A stretch of 64,000 bases of DNA from CADEDH01 sp050330635 (GCA_050330635.1 JBHJNQ010000057.1:1-64000); one strand, 5' to 3'; shown: positions 26,855 to 37,707, numbered from the stretch's first letter. Notes: a model not told the origin generated them from the sequence alone. Program-made: numbers and translations.

Positions 26855-27688
26855 TCAACCCAGGAGCTGGGCCAGGTCGGCGGCGCTGGCGTTTGCCGAC
26901 TCGATCAGGGCCACCACCTGGTCGGCGGCGAGCCCGAACTCCTCGGAGGCCTGGCTCACCACCCGCTCGTGGACCTCGTCGACATGATGCTCCCGCCACG
27001 GCGCAGCGAGGCGGACGGCCGGCGGGGCCGACGGGCGATGGTGGTCGGCGATGGCCGACGTCAGCTCGGCCGGCAGACCCCATTCGGCGCACAGCCACCG
27101 GGCCACATCGGCGTGGGTCCAGCCGTACTCGGACGCCTCGAGATCGTGGAGATCGTCGCCACCTCCATGCCACTCGGTCAGCAGCGGCCGGTAGTCGTGG
27201 CGGGCGACGGCGAGGAAGGGAAGCGCCATGTCGAGAAGCAGCCCGGCCGTGAACGACAACCCGGCGCGGGTGGGATCGAGCTCGAAGGCGAAGGCCCGGG
27301 CCAGGGCGGCCCGCCGGCTGGCCGCCCACCAGTAGCGGGCGTGGTCGAGCCCCTCCACCGGCTGGCGGGGGACGACGACGTTGACGCCGACGGCCAGCAC
27401 GATCGACTCGACGTTGGCCATGCCGGCCATGGCCACCGCCTGCTCCACGCTGGTGATCGGACGGCTGGGTCCGAACGCCGGTGAGTTCACCAACTTGAGC
27501 AGCCGGACCGTCAATCGCGGATCGGCCGAGAGGGGCCGGGCGATGCTGGTGGCGGAGGCCTCGGGGTCGCGGATGGCGTCGATCGTCGCCAACACGACCC
27601 TGGGGAAGGTGGGGAGCTCGACCGGACCGATGGCTTCCCTCAGGGCGGCCAGGTGGTCATCGTTCCTACTGCGGCGGAGGCGGAGCAT
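26855..27688 (-). CDS. HDOD-domain signalling protein
   Basis: 277 aa HDOD (metal-dependent hydrolase-related output) domain: ELPTFPRVVLATIDAIRDPE, LLKLVNSPAFGPSRPITSVEQAV, and a later stretch ending YGWTHADVARWL and IADHHRP. The catalytic HD pair of true HD-GYP phosphodiesterases is not obvious, as usual for HDOD. Such proteins act in regulatory networks, but no partner is visible here. A GGCCCGC-TCG-GCGGGCC hairpin lies in its leader at 27719-27735. Confidence 0.85.
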   Translation of the reverse strand: MLRLRRSRNDDHLAALREAIGPVELPTFPRVVLATIDAIRDPEASATSIARPLSADPRLTVRLLKLVNSPAFGPSRPITSVEQAVAMAGMANVESIVLAVGVNVVVPRQPVEGLDHARYWWAASRRAALARAFAFELDPTRAGLSFTAGLLLDMALPFLAVARHDYRPLLTEWHGGGDDLHDLEASEYGWTHADVARWLCAEWGLPAELTSAIADHHRPSAPPAVRLAAPWREHHVDEVHERVVSQASEEFGLAADQVVALIESANASAADLAQLLG

Positions 27689-27855
27689 ATCGTGGGATCT
27701 CCCTCGGGGATGGACGGCGGCCCGCTCGGCGGGCCATCTCGTCGGCCAAAATGCTCATCCTTGCCCGACACCATCGTGGTCAGCGCCCACGACCGGGGCG
27801 GCCGGTACTCATGAGGATCACATCGGCGCCGCCCCGGCAAACGTGAGCGCGACCT

Positions 27856-27877
27856 GGTCCGGGCCCCGGGCCGGACC
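27856..27877 (-). terminator. Hairpin just after ahcY stop
   Basis: On the minus strand the inverted repeat GGTCCGG...CCGGACC begins 3 nt after the ahcY stop codon, with an 8-nt loop that can itself pair. The stem is GC-rich without a U-tract, as is common for actinobacterial terminators. Confidence 0.5.
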
Positions 27878-27879
27878 GC

Positions 27880-29352
<1,473 letters not shown>

Positions 29353-29366
29353 GTGTTCAGCTCCCT

Positions 29367-29392
29367 GATCTGGTCGTTCGATCTGGTCGTTC
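29367..29392. repeat. Tandem 13-bp repeat in ahcY leader
   Basis: GATCTGGTCGTTC occurs twice head to tail (29367-29379 and 29380-29392), 15-40 nt upstream of the ahcY start. On the minus strand a possible -10 (TACCCT, about 29448-29453) lies farther upstream, so the repeat would be in the transcribed leader. Confidence 0.6.
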
Positions 29393-29556
29393 GATGAGGA
29401 GGGCTGAGGCCCGCTGGCCCGGATCAGAACAGCCCGAAGAGGGTCCAAGGGTAGTCGGCCGGAATAATGTTCGGCGGCGATGGGTCGGTCGTCGGGTCGG
29501 GTCGACCCCACTCGGCTCGGTCGGGGCCCACCGGCCGACGCTGCGCTGGCGGCCGC

Positions 29557-29793
29557 TCAGGCCTCGAAGGTGAAGGCGATGCGCTCGTCGGCCGCCCTGG
29601 CCATCAGCCGCTCGTGCTCGGCATCGTCCACCTGCTCGGCCTCGTCGATCAGCAGGACGGGGGTGGTTCCCTCGATGCGGTACCGCCGCTTGAGCCGCGG
29701 GTTGTAGAGGTGGGCCTCGTCCTCGAAGTAGAGGAGCGGGCCCTTGTCCTCGGGGCAGGCCAGGATCTCGAGAAGGCGGGGTGCGAGTGCCAC
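29557..29793 (-). CDS. Trm112-like small protein (UPF0434 family)
   Basis: 78 aa from a GTG at 29793. LLEILACPEDKGPLLYFEDE opens the protein and RYRIEGTTPVLLIDEAE closes the core, the pattern of bacterial Trm112/YcaR proteins. Only one of the usual cysteines (CPEDKG) is kept, so zinc binding is doubtful. The family helps methyltransferases and is found next to manA/pmm in mycobacteria, as here. It starts 10 nt after the manA stop. Confidence 0.8.
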   Translation of the reverse strand: MALAPRLLEILACPEDKGPLLYFEDEAHLYNPRLKRRYRIEGTTPVLLIDEAEQVDDAEHERLMARAADERIAFTFEA

Positions 29794-29803
29794 GACGGCC
29801 ACA

Positions 29804-31009
29804 CTATCGGAGCTCCCCCACCGCTGCCCGCCAGGCCAGCGACCCGGGGCCCACGTCGAGCCGGTACGGACCGTCACCGGCGGCGATCAGCGCCGCCCCA
29901 CCGCGGGCGACGACGAGCTCCTCCCCGGCGCTGGCGGCGAGGCGGGCGGACCCGTCCGTGACGAGCACGATCTCGGGGCCTCGCGGTTCGAAGTCAGCCG
30001 TCGTCCCGGCGTCGATGCGGGTGAGCGAGAACTCGGGCACCGGGCTGTGGTACCGGTGGCAGGGGCCGGCCGGCCGCTCCACCGGCGCCTCCGCCGGGGT
30101 GGTGTCGACGACGGTGGCCAGCTCCTCGATGTCGACGTGCTTCACGGTGAGGCCGCCGCGGACCACATTGTCGCTGTTGGCCATGAGCTCGACCCCCGCC
30201 CCACGCAGATAGGCGTGGAGGTTCCCGGCGCACAGGAACATGGCCTCGCCGGGGGTCAGCTCCACATGGTTGAGGAGCAGGGCGACGACGACGCCGATGT
30301 CGCCGGGATGGACGGCCGCCAGCTCGGCCGTCCACGCCAGGTCGAGATCCAGGGTGTCGCCGACGGTGCGGCGTCGAGCGGCGGCGGCCACGACGGCGGT
30401 GACCAGCTCGGTGGCGTCGGGGCCAGGCCGTCCGAGCAGCCAGACGAGCACCGACCGGAGCACGGCGGCGTCGTCGCCGACGGCGGTCAGCCGGGTCGCC
30501 AGCTCACCGACGGCACGACCGGGGGCCGCCGCCGCCAGCCGCTCGAACAGGGCAACCGTGGCGGGACGGGGCCGGAATCCGCACTTGGCCGTGAACGGCG
30601 TGAGGGCGCAGATGAGCTCCGGCTTGTGGTTGTCGTCGCGGTAGGTGCGGTGGGGGCTGTCCCACGCCACCCCGGCCTCCTCCTCGCGACGGTGACCGGC
30701 CTCGGCCTGGGCCTTCGATGGGTGGGCCTGGATCGAGAGCGGTTCGGCGGCGGCCAGTACCTTGAGGAGGTAGGGGAAGCGGCCACCGAAGCGGGCCGCC
30801 ACCTCGGGGCCGAGCACGTGCAGGGCATCATCGGCCACCGCCTCGTCGAGGGTGCGCCCCGACCGGGCGAGCCGACCCGGGGCCAGGGGGTGGGCACCGA
30901 GCCACAGCTCGGCCTCGGGCTCGCCGGTGGCCGGGCGGCCCTGCAGCTCGGCGATGATGTCGGTGGCGCCCCAGGCGTAGTGGCGCACCACGCCGAGCAG
31001 CGGCTCCAC
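29804..31009 (-). CDS. manA: Mannose-6-phosphate isomerase
   Basis: 401 aa zinc enzyme linking fructose-6-phosphate and mannose-6-phosphate. Zinc and substrate motifs are SIQAHPSKAQAE near 100 and GNLHAYLRGAGVELMANSDN near 245. GTG start 2 nt after the phosphomannomutase stop. Sequence in frame further upstream is a shadow of that gene. It supplies mannose for the neighbouring phosphomannomutase and the glycosyltransferases. Confidence 0.93.
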   Translation of the reverse strand: MEPLLGVVRHYAWGATDIIAELQGRPATGEPEAELWLGAHPLAPGRLARSGRTLDEAVADDALHVLGPEVAARFGGRFPYLLKVLAAAEPLSIQAHPSKAQAEAGHRREEEAGVAWDSPHRTYRDDNHKPELICALTPFTAKCGFRPRPATVALFERLAAAAPGRAVGELATRLTAVGDDAAVLRSVLVWLLGRPGPDATELVTAVVAAAARRRTVGDTLDLDLAWTAELAAVHPGDIGVVVALLLNHVELTPGEAMFLCAGNLHAYLRGAGVELMANSDNVVRGGLTVKHVDIEELATVVDTTPAEAPVERPAGPCHRYHSPVPEFSLTRIDAGTTADFEPRGPEIVLVTDGSARLAASAGEELVVARGGAALIAAGDGPYRLDVGPGSLAWRAAVGELR

Positions 31010-31011
31010 GG

Positions 31012-32382
31012 TCAGCCGACCTCGCCCATGACCGCCTGCACCTCGGCCACCCGTCGCCCCACTGCGGCGTCGTCCGGCGCCTCCAGGTTGAGGCGGAGGA
31101 GCGGTTCGGTATTGGACGGGCGGAGGTTGAACCACCAGTCGCCGGCGTCGACGGTGAGCCCGTCGAGGCGGTCGATGGCGGCCTCGGCGTAGCGCTCGGC
31201 CACATGCTCGATGACAGCGGCGGCGTCGCTGACCCGGGTGTTGATCTCGCCCGAGGCGGCGTAGCGGTCGAGAGGGGCGAGCAGCTCGGACAGGGTCGTG
31301 CCGGCCAACGACAGCTGCTGGAGGACCAGCATCGAAGCGATGAGCCCGGAATCGGCCCGCCAGTTGTCCTTGAAGTAGTAGTGGGCCGAGTGCTCCCCAC
31401 CGAAGACGGCGCCGGTCTCGGCCATCAGCTGCTTGATGAACGAGTGACCCACCCGTGAGCGCAGCGGCGTTCCCCCGCTCTCGATGATCACCTCGGGCAC
31501 CGACTTGGAGCAGATGAGATTGTGGATCACGGTGGCCCCCGGTTCGACCTCGAGGATCGAGCGGGCCAGGAGGGCCGTCGTCAGCGAACCGGAGACCGGG
31601 CGGGCCCGCTCGTCGACGAAGAAGACCCGGTCGGCGTCGCCGTCGAAGGCGATTCCGATGTCGGCGCCGACCTCGAGGACCCGGGCCTGGAGGTCCCGGA
31701 GGTTCTCCACTTCGATCGGGTTGGCCTCGTGATTGGGGAAGGTGCCGTCGAGCTCCGGGTAGAGCACCTCCAGGTCGAACGGCAGCGACTCGAACACCTT
31801 GGGTACCACCAGGCCCCCCATGCCGTTGGCCGTGTCCGCCACCACCTTGAGGGGCCGCAGGACGTCGACGTCGACGAAGCCCAGCACATGGTCGGCGAAG
31901 GCGGACAACAGGTCACGCTCCGACCGTGTCCCGGGAGTGGCGGCCGGGGCCGGGGAGCCGACGGCCAGCCGCTTGATCTCGGCCAGTCCGGTCTCCTCCC
32001 CCACCGGAGCCGCCCCGGCCCGGCAGAGCTTGATGCCGTTGTACTCGGCCGGGTTGTGGGAGGCGGTGAACATCACGCCGGGCAGGCCGAGCGAGCCGGA
32101 GCCGAAGTACAGCAGGTCGGTGGAGCCGAGGCCGACGTCGACGACGTTGAGGCCCTGCTCCATAACGCCCCGGGAGAAGGCGGCAACCAACTCGGGTCCG
32201 GACGGTCGCATGTCACGGGCTATGACCACGGCGGCCGAGTCGGGTTCTGCCCGACGGAGGAAGGCGGCGAATCCCGTCCCGAGGGCATGGCACACGTCGG
32301 CGTCGAGCTGATCGGGATAGATGCCCCGGATGTCGTAGGCCTTGACGATCTGATCCAGCACGGCGGAGATGGCGTCGCTCAC
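31012..32382 (-). CDS. Phosphomannomutase/phosphoglucomutase
   Basis: 456 aa alpha-D-phosphohexomutase. The active-site phosphoserine is in TASHNPAEYNG, the metal site in FDGDADRV, the sugar loop in GGEHSAHYYF and the phosphate loop in RPSNTEPLLRL, all in the usual order. It would make mannose-1-phosphate for GDP-mannose. GTG start overlapping the stop of the upstream glycosyltransferase, so translation is coupled. The position matches PmmA/ManB of the mycobacterial manA-pmm region. Confidence 0.93.
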   Translation of the reverse strand: MSDAISAVLDQIVKAYDIRGIYPDQLDADVCHALGTGFAAFLRRAEPDSAAVVIARDMRPSGPELVAAFSRGVMEQGLNVVDVGLGSTDLLYFGSGSLGLPGVMFTASHNPAEYNGIKLCRAGAAPVGEETGLAEIKRLAVGSPAPAATPGTRSERDLLSAFADHVLGFVDVDVLRPLKVVADTANGMGGLVVPKVFESLPFDLEVLYPELDGTFPNHEANPIEVENLRDLQARVLEVGADIGIAFDGDADRVFFVDERARPVSGSLTTALLARSILEVEPGATVIHNLICSKSVPEVIIESGGTPLRSRVGHSFIKQLMAETGAVFGGEHSAHYYFKDNWRADSGLIASMLVLQQLSLAGTTLSELLAPLDRYAASGEINTRVSDAAAVIEHVAERYAEAAIDRLDGLTVDAGDWWFNLRPSNTEPLLRLNLEAPDDAAVGRRVAEVQAVMGEVG

Positions 32383-33614
32383 GGTCCGAAGGGTAACCCC
32401 GGCGTGGGGCAGCGGGACCCGGCGTTCTCCGATCGCGGTTCGGATTCGGCCAGCCGGGCGGGGGCCAGCACCGCAGCCTGTTCGGCGGTCGGGCGGTAGA
32501 CGCCCTTGCCGGCCCAGCGCCGGATGCGGATCAGGTCGACGAGCAGACCGATGGTGTCGCCGACGAGGCGAACCGACGAGCCGTGCCGGTTCGTCACCTC
32601 GACCGGGATCTCGGTGAGGGACAGTCCGTCCTGCTCGGCGATGAGGAAGAGCTCGACGTCGAAGGCGAACCCGTCGATCCGGGTCCGCTCGAACACCGTG
32701 CGGCCAATGTCGCCCCGGAACCCCTTCAGTCCGCACTGGGTGTCGTGGAAGTTTCCGAGCAGAACGGCGTGGGTGAGGAGGTTGATGACCCGCCCCCCGA
32801 GCTCCCGGAGCCGCCGGGCCCGGACGAGGGTGTTGGTGTCGGCGTGGCGGCGGGATCCGACGACGATGTCCCATCCCTCCTCCACCCGCTCGACGACGTC
32901 GACCACGAGCGCCGGGGCGTAGGCCAGATCGGCGTCGGTGAACACGATCGTGCGGCCCCGGGCGGCCAGCACACCGGCCCTGACCGCCGCTCCCTTGCCC
33001 CGGTTGCGGTCGAGGGAGGTGACGACGGCCCCGGCCTCGGCGGCGCGTTCCGCCGTGGCGTCGCTCGACCCGTCGTCGGCCACGACGAGCTCGATGTCGG
33101 CGGGGGGGATGACCGAGGCCAGCTCCGACCGGATGGCCTCGATCGTCGTCCCGATCCGGTCCTGCTCGTGGTAGGCCGGGATGACGATACTGACCCGGAC
33201 GTCACCGGCGGGCTCGGGGCGGGGCACCCGCTGGCCCAGCTCGCGCCGCACCTCGCGGAACAGTATGCGACGGTAGCCATACCAGCGGAGGACGGCGGCC
33301 ACGACCACGGCCCCCGTCTTGGCCGCCAGCAGGGGCAGACCGGCGACGTCGAGGAGGAGGAGCACGGTGAGATCGATCACCGCCGCCAGTCCGGCCGTGG
33401 CCGCGAACAGCGACGGCCGGCTGACCCACCGGGCCCCGGCCTGACCCCGGAACGTGATCGTACGGTTGAGGACGTAGGACAGCCCGGCGGCCAGCGCCAG
33501 GGCGAGGAGGTCGGCGCCGACCAGATGACGGTGCCCGAGGAGCCCCACCGTACCTATATCGACGGCGGTGGCGAGGAGCCCGACGAGGGCGAACAGCCGG
33601 AGTCTGCTTCTCAC
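32379..33614 (-). CDS. GtrA-like membrane domain fused to GT2 (polyprenyl-P-mannose-synthase-like) glycosyltransferase
   Basis: 411 aa. The first 130 residues are a four-span GtrA domain (LFALVGLLATAVDIGTVGLL, then ALALAAGLSYVLNRTITF). From about 150 a DPM1-type GT2 domain begins: VSIVIPAYHEQDRIG, VADDGSSDATAE, DADLAY as DxD and TQCGLKGFRGD. In Gtr systems GtrA moves the lipid-linked sugar and GtrB makes it; here both are one polypeptide. GTG start overlapping the stop of the large membrane protein upstream and ending in an overlap with phosphomannomutase. Mannose is the likely sugar, from context. Confidence 0.87.
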   Translation of the reverse strand: MRSRLRLFALVGLLATAVDIGTVGLLGHRHLVGADLLALALAAGLSYVLNRTITFRGQAGARWVSRPSLFAATAGLAAVIDLTVLLLLDVAGLPLLAAKTGAVVVAAVLRWYGYRRILFREVRRELGQRVPRPEPAGDVRVSIVIPAYHEQDRIGTTIEAIRSELASVIPPADIELVVADDGSSDATAERAAEAGAVVTSLDRNRGKGAAVRAGVLAARGRTIVFTDADLAYAPALVVDVVERVEEGWDIVVGSRRHADTNTLVRARRLRELGGRVINLLTHAVLLGNFHDTQCGLKGFRGDIGRTVFERTRIDGFAFDVELFLIAEQDGLSLTEIPVEVTNRHGSSVRLVGDTIGLLVDLIRIRRWAGKGVYRPTAEQAAVLAPARLAESEPRSENAGSRCPTPGLPFGP

Positions 33615-36600
33615 GGCCCGGGAGGGCGGGGCCGCAGCTCGACGGTCTCCGGCCCGGCGTCCTCGCCCAACAACCCGTCGGGGGATGGCTCGCCGTCCGG
33701 CTCGTGCCCCCCGTCGGGCGGGTCGGCGGCGACGCCCGATCCGTTCCCGCCCGGCGATGACGGGCCGGCTTCGTGGTCGACGGCGAGCGGTCGCAGCTCG
33801 CCGGCCTGACGCTCCGAATCCTGATGCTCCGAGTTCTGATGCTCCGAGTTCTGGCGGTGCGACGGTGGCCCGGGACGAGCCAGCTCGTCCGAAACCCTGG
33901 GGACGGCCTCGGGGCGTAACGGGCGCGTTCGGTGCCAGCCGATCCCCCCGTCCTCCTCGCCGGGCAGGGTGGCCAGGTCGTCGCCCCAGTCGACGTCGTC
34001 CTCGCCCCACACCTCGGCCGCCGGCGAGCGACGGAGGCGGCCCCGGTCGAGGCCGTGGAGGGCCACGAGGGCCCCGAGACCGGCGACGGTCAGCACGATG
34101 CCGAGCCAGTCGACCGGCGTCCGGCCGTAGTGGAGCCGGACCGAGGTCTCGGTCGGTACCACCACCATGAGGTTGGGACCGGCCCGCCATGGACCGTCGG
34201 CCCCCTCGACCTCCCAGTTCGGGAAGTACGACGTCTTGACCAGCACCGGGGTGCCGACCTGATCGACGTCGAACTCGATCGATGACGTGTCGACCACGAC
34301 GCCGGAGGCGGTGGCGACGGGCACCGCCTCGCCGTCGGTGGCGAGGAGCGACTCCACCCGGTCCCAGCCCTCCGGCCCGTCCTCGGCGGGGAGGGCGGCA
34401 TAGCGGGCGGGATCGTTGAAGTGGATGACGGCCTGTCCCAACCACCCGATGTCGAACCGGTTGGCCTCGGGACCATAGCTGTCGGGATCACGGCCCGTGA
34501 CGACGACCGGCTCGACGGCGAGCGGTTCGACCAGACCGCTGCCCTCGACCTCGAAGACCACGAAGGGCTGCGATACGGCCACCTCCCGCAGGTCGGGATG
34601 GAACCGGGCGGCCTCGATGGCACTGTCGCTCTGGGCCATGTAGTAGCGGACACCCATCGTCTGGAGCTGACCGATCCCCCGGTTGATGTCGAAGCTCTGG
34701 TACGGCAGGTCACGCTGCGCCCGCGACGGCGAGTCCGACAGCATGCTCTGGTTGAGGAAGTGGAACGGGGTGGTCGACGACGACTCGAAGTACAGGCCCT
34801 CCATCGAGCCGATGCACCCGTCGGTCCAGTGGGGCAGCAGCATGAGGGCCATCGGCGTGCCGTAGCGGTCGAGCTCCTTCGAGTACTCCCACATCGCCCG
34901 ACCACAGCCCTCCGTCCGACCGACCTCCGACATCGTCATGACGACATCGTGGTACTCCCGGTAGGCCGGTTTGCGTTCGTAGCCCGAGTAGTTCCACGCC
35001 GTCCAGCTCGGGACGAAGCTGCGGGCCTGGGACGTGAACGCGGCCCATCGCCAGGTGCCGTCGTCGCGGTCGGAGCCGAACGGGAGCACCCTGAGCGGTA
35101 GCCCCACCATCACCAGCGCCGCCAGCAGGCCGAGCGCCGACGCCCCCAGGGTCACCCGGTGGTCGGGATGGGTGAAGTTCTCGGCCACGGCGACGGCGAC
35201 GAAGCGGACGACGAGCGCGGCGCCGACGACCGCTACCACGTAGATCGACAGGTAGTAGAAGGGGAGGAGGCGGGCGTTCCACAACGGCCCCTCGCCGAGG
35301 TTGGCGACGGCGGCGGCGGAGATCAGGCCCGTGGCCGCGAACAGGATGCCGATCCGTTCCCGCATGGCCAGGGCGGCGACGATCCCCACGGCGGCCAGCG
35401 GGAGGGCCACCTTCATCGGGACCGTGAGCATGGGCGGCCCGATGTCCTCCAGGCGCTCCCACCCCATGTCGTTGAAGTAGGGTTCCCGCAGGTAGAAGGG
35501 CGCCAGCCAGAAGCAGGACAGGAGGGCGGCGGTCGGTCCGGTGACGAGCAGCCAGCGGGCCCGCTTGCGGATGTCGGCCTCCGCCGCCATGGCGGCGCCG
35601 AGGACGACCACGGCGGCCAGGACGGCCAGGGCCGCAACCGTCGTCGATGAGTTGTCGGCGAAGGCCACCGGCACCAGGGCCAGCGCCGCCGCCGTGGCCA
35701 GGGCCCACAGGCGGGGCACGCTCGAACCGAGTACCACGGTCACCACCAGGGCGGCGATGGCGAAGAAGAGGGGGATGATGTGGGTGAGGGCGATGAGCGA
35801 GATGACGATGGCCGACGGCATCCGCCAGCCACCCGTGTCCATACCCCGGATCACCATTCCGATGGCCAGCAGGGTGAGCGTCAGGCTGATGGAGAAGGCG
35901 AACTCGCCGGCCAGTGTCGACGCGATGTTGCCGCCGTAGATCGTGAAGTTCGTGTCGAACAGGAAGAACAGCGCCCCGATCGACAGGAAGGCCGGCACGG
36001 GTTCCGGGGCCCGGGCCAACCGGCCCATGAGCCAGGCGGCCACTGGCATGGCGACCATACCGGCGACGCTGATCAGCTTGAACGAGATCCCATAGGGCAC
36101 CGACAGGGCCAGCACGGCGACGATCACGGCGGCCAGCCGGTACCGGCCGCGATGGGAGCTGGCCTTGGTCAGGTGGACGGTGGTGGCCACGAGGACGAGG
36201 CCGAGGGGAATGCCTATCAGGGGCGGCAACCCGGCGTTGACGGCCACGATCACCAGCGACGGAACCACCATGTAGAAGTGGTAGGCGGGGAAGCCGGCGT
36301 ACCAGTCGGGGGTCCAGCCCGTCAGGCGGCCCTGGCCGAGCAGGTGGTCGCGCAGGAAGGCGGGGCCCCACACGTGGGCTCCCATGTCACCCCCGGATGG
36401 GGTGGTGTCGGCCAGGAGGAGGTCGGGTCGGAGCTGGACGAAGACGAACAGGGCGCAGCACACGGCGACCGCCGAGCTGACCAGGTCGAGCATGGTCCAG
36501 CCGGCGAACGGGCCGGGAAGACGGTAGGGCCGCGTCAGCGTCGCGTTGTGACGGGCTCGGCGTCGGGAGGCGAGCCGGGATCGGGTGGCCGCGTCATCGG

Positions 36601-36643
36601 TGGACGGTCCCGACACCGCGGAGAGGATCCGGCTGGTGGTCAC
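33611..36643 (-). CDS. Large multi-pass membrane protein, probable GT-C-type glycosyltransferase (6-pyruvoyl-tetrahydropterin-synthase-related family)
   Basis: 1010 aa from a GTG. About a dozen hydrophobic spans follow an N-terminal basic segment, with a loop DTTPSGGDMGAHVWGPAFLRDH after span one; the acidic residues there suit a GT-C active site. TPDWYAGFPAYHFYMVVPSL is typical of PTPS-related membrane proteins. A large outside domain (about 560-830) precedes a final span (WLGIVLTVAGLGALVALHGL) and an acidic tail with three 5-residue repeats. Overlap with the GtrA-GT2 gene suggests it uses that lipid-linked sugar. Acceptor unknown. Confidence 0.75.
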   Translation of the reverse strand: MTTSRILSAVSGPSTDDAATRSRLASRRRARHNATLTRPYRLPGPFAGWTMLDLVSSAVAVCCALFVFVQLRPDLLLADTTPSGGDMGAHVWGPAFLRDHLLGQGRLTGWTPDWYAGFPAYHFYMVVPSLVIVAVNAGLPPLIGIPLGLVLVATTVHLTKASSHRGRYRLAAVIVAVLALSVPYGISFKLISVAGMVAMPVAAWLMGRLARAPEPVPAFLSIGALFFLFDTNFTIYGGNIASTLAGEFAFSISLTLTLLAIGMVIRGMDTGGWRMPSAIVISLIALTHIIPLFFAIAALVVTVVLGSSVPRLWALATAAALALVPVAFADNSSTTVAALAVLAAVVVLGAAMAAEADIRKRARWLLVTGPTAALLSCFWLAPFYLREPYFNDMGWERLEDIGPPMLTVPMKVALPLAAVGIVAALAMRERIGILFAATGLISAAAVANLGEGPLWNARLLPFYYLSIYVVAVVGAALVVRFVAVAVAENFTHPDHRVTLGASALGLLAALVMVGLPLRVLPFGSDRDDGTWRWAAFTSQARSFVPSWTAWNYSGYERKPAYREYHDVVMTMSEVGRTEGCGRAMWEYSKELDRYGTPMALMLLPHWTDGCIGSMEGLYFESSSTTPFHFLNQSMLSDSPSRAQRDLPYQSFDINRGIGQLQTMGVRYYMAQSDSAIEAARFHPDLREVAVSQPFVVFEVEGSGLVEPLAVEPVVVTGRDPDSYGPEANRFDIGWLGQAVIHFNDPARYAALPAEDGPEGWDRVESLLATDGEAVPVATASGVVVDTSSIEFDVDQVGTPVLVKTSYFPNWEVEGADGPWRAGPNLMVVVPTETSVRLHYGRTPVDWLGIVLTVAGLGALVALHGLDRGRLRRSPAAEVWGEDDVDWGDDLATLPGEEDGGIGWHRTRPLRPEAVPRVSDELARPGPPSHRQNSEHQNSEHQDSERQAGELRPLAVDHEAGPSSPGGNGSGVAADPPDGGHEPDGEPSPDGLLGEDAGPETVELRPRPPGP
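33811..33855. repeat. 15-bp in-frame repeat x3 in the membrane-protein tail
   Basis: GCTCCGARTYCTGAT-type units at 33811-33825, 33826-33840 and 33841-33855 encode three five-residue units of the type QNSEH/QDSER. The hydrophilic repeat lies in the disordered C-terminal tail and can change copy number by slippage. Confidence 0.7.
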
Positions 36644-36671
36644 CGGATTCAGGGTATTGACTCAGCGCCGG

Positions 36672-36896
36672 TCAGCGGCGTCGGCCCGCGTGTTCCCCCA
36701 CTTCGGCGAGCGCCTGCTGGAGATCGATCTTCTCTCCGGCGAGCTGCCATCGTCTCGTGTCGCACTTCTCGCACGATTCCATGACCAGATCGTTGCCGTC
36801 GACCGTGATGTGGATCGTCACCAGTTCGGTCGAGCACACCGAACACAGCTGCTCGTTCTCGCGCCGCCGATCGCCCTCTGCACCGTTGGTAGCCAT
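36672..36896 (-). CDS. 74-aa zinc-ribbon protein
   Basis: Two CxxC knuckles, CSVC near 18-21 and CEKC near 42-45, 21 residues apart, predict a zinc ribbon. The C-terminus (RRWQLAGEKIDLQQALAEVG) is helical. GAGGAAAGGCAGG ends 1 nt before the ATG, a strong if close ribosome binding site. It is 28 nt upstream of the large membrane-protein gene and on the same strand. Function unknown; small ribbons like this often regulate or bind nucleic acid. Confidence 0.7.
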   Translation of the reverse strand: MATNGAEGDRRRENEQLCSVCSTELVTIHITVDGNDLVMESCEKCDTRRWQLAGEKIDLQQALAEVGEHAGRRR

Positions 36897-36996
36897 GCCT
36901 GCCTTTCCTCGCCTCAGAACACGATCGTCCCGCCGGTGGCGGGGGTGAGCGTGGCCGGGACATTTGAGCCGTAGGGCCCAACGGCAGACCCGGCGG

Positions 36997-37707
36997 TCAC
37001 TCCAGGGCGAGGATCACCAGCGTGGTGAGGTTGAATCCCACATGGAAGGCCCAGGCCGGACCGAGACGACCGGTCCTGACCGTGATGGCGGCCGCGGCCA
37101 CGCCGAACAGGAACAGACCGGGCAGCGGCAGGACCTGGCGATGGACCAGGGCGAACACGGCCGACGAGACGACGACAGCAGCGACGGTTCCCACCGACCG
37201 CTCGAGGGCCCGGAGGAAGAGGCCGCGGAAGAACAGCTCCTCCACCACCGGGGCCACCACGACCACCGCGACGACGAGGAGCACGTGCCCGACCAGCCCG
37301 TCGGCCCCGGCCACCAGTTCCCGGGCGCTCTCCGACGGATCGCCATCGACGAAGCGGAGCAGCGGCCAGTACAGGATCGGCAGCACGACGGCCTGTACCA
37401 CCACGCCCCCCACGACCCCGACCGGTAGGTCGAGCCGGCGCAGGTGGATCCCGTAGTCGTCGATCGGGTCACGGCCCTTGGCTCTCGACACGAGCAGCGT
37501 TCCACCCCCGTAGCCGAGCCACAGCCCGAGGTTCAGGAGTACCAGGGCCGCCACCGGCAGCGGGTCGGGAATGGTCGAGTCGTACACGGTGACGACCACG
37601 AACCCGACCCACAGGATGCTGAGGAGCTGAGCGCCGAGCAGCACGAGGACGGCGTCGACCGTCGTCCAGCGGACGGTGTGCTTGGGGACCACCGGCGATC
37701 GGGCCAT
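36997..37707 (-). CDS. CPBP-family intramembrane metalloprotease
   Basis: 236 aa with six to seven hydrophobic spans. The CPBP motifs are present in order: EELFFRGLFLRALE (catalytic Glu-Glu and Arg), FALVHRQ and AFHVGFNLTTL. The family cleaves within the membrane or acts as CAAX-type protease/bacteriocin immunity; the substrate here is unknown. It is divergent from ftsH across a 219-bp region. Confidence 0.9.
   Translation of the reverse strand: MARSPVVPKHTVRWTTVDAVLVLLGAQLLSILWVGFVVVTVYDSTIPDPLPVAALVLLNLGLWLGYGGGTLLVSRAKGRDPIDDYGIHLRRLDLPVGVVGGVVVQAVVLPILYWPLLRFVDGDPSESARELVAGADGLVGHVLLVVAVVVVAPVVEELFFRGLFLRALERSVGTVAAVVVSSAVFALVHRQVLPLPGLFLFGVAAAAITVRTGRLGPAWAFHVGFNLTTLVILALE

Noticed and set aside
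29353..29556. SAH riboswitch upstream of ahcY
   Set aside because: No pairing pattern resembling the SAH aptamer could be recognised; only a tandem 13-mer and a possible -10 box are seen.
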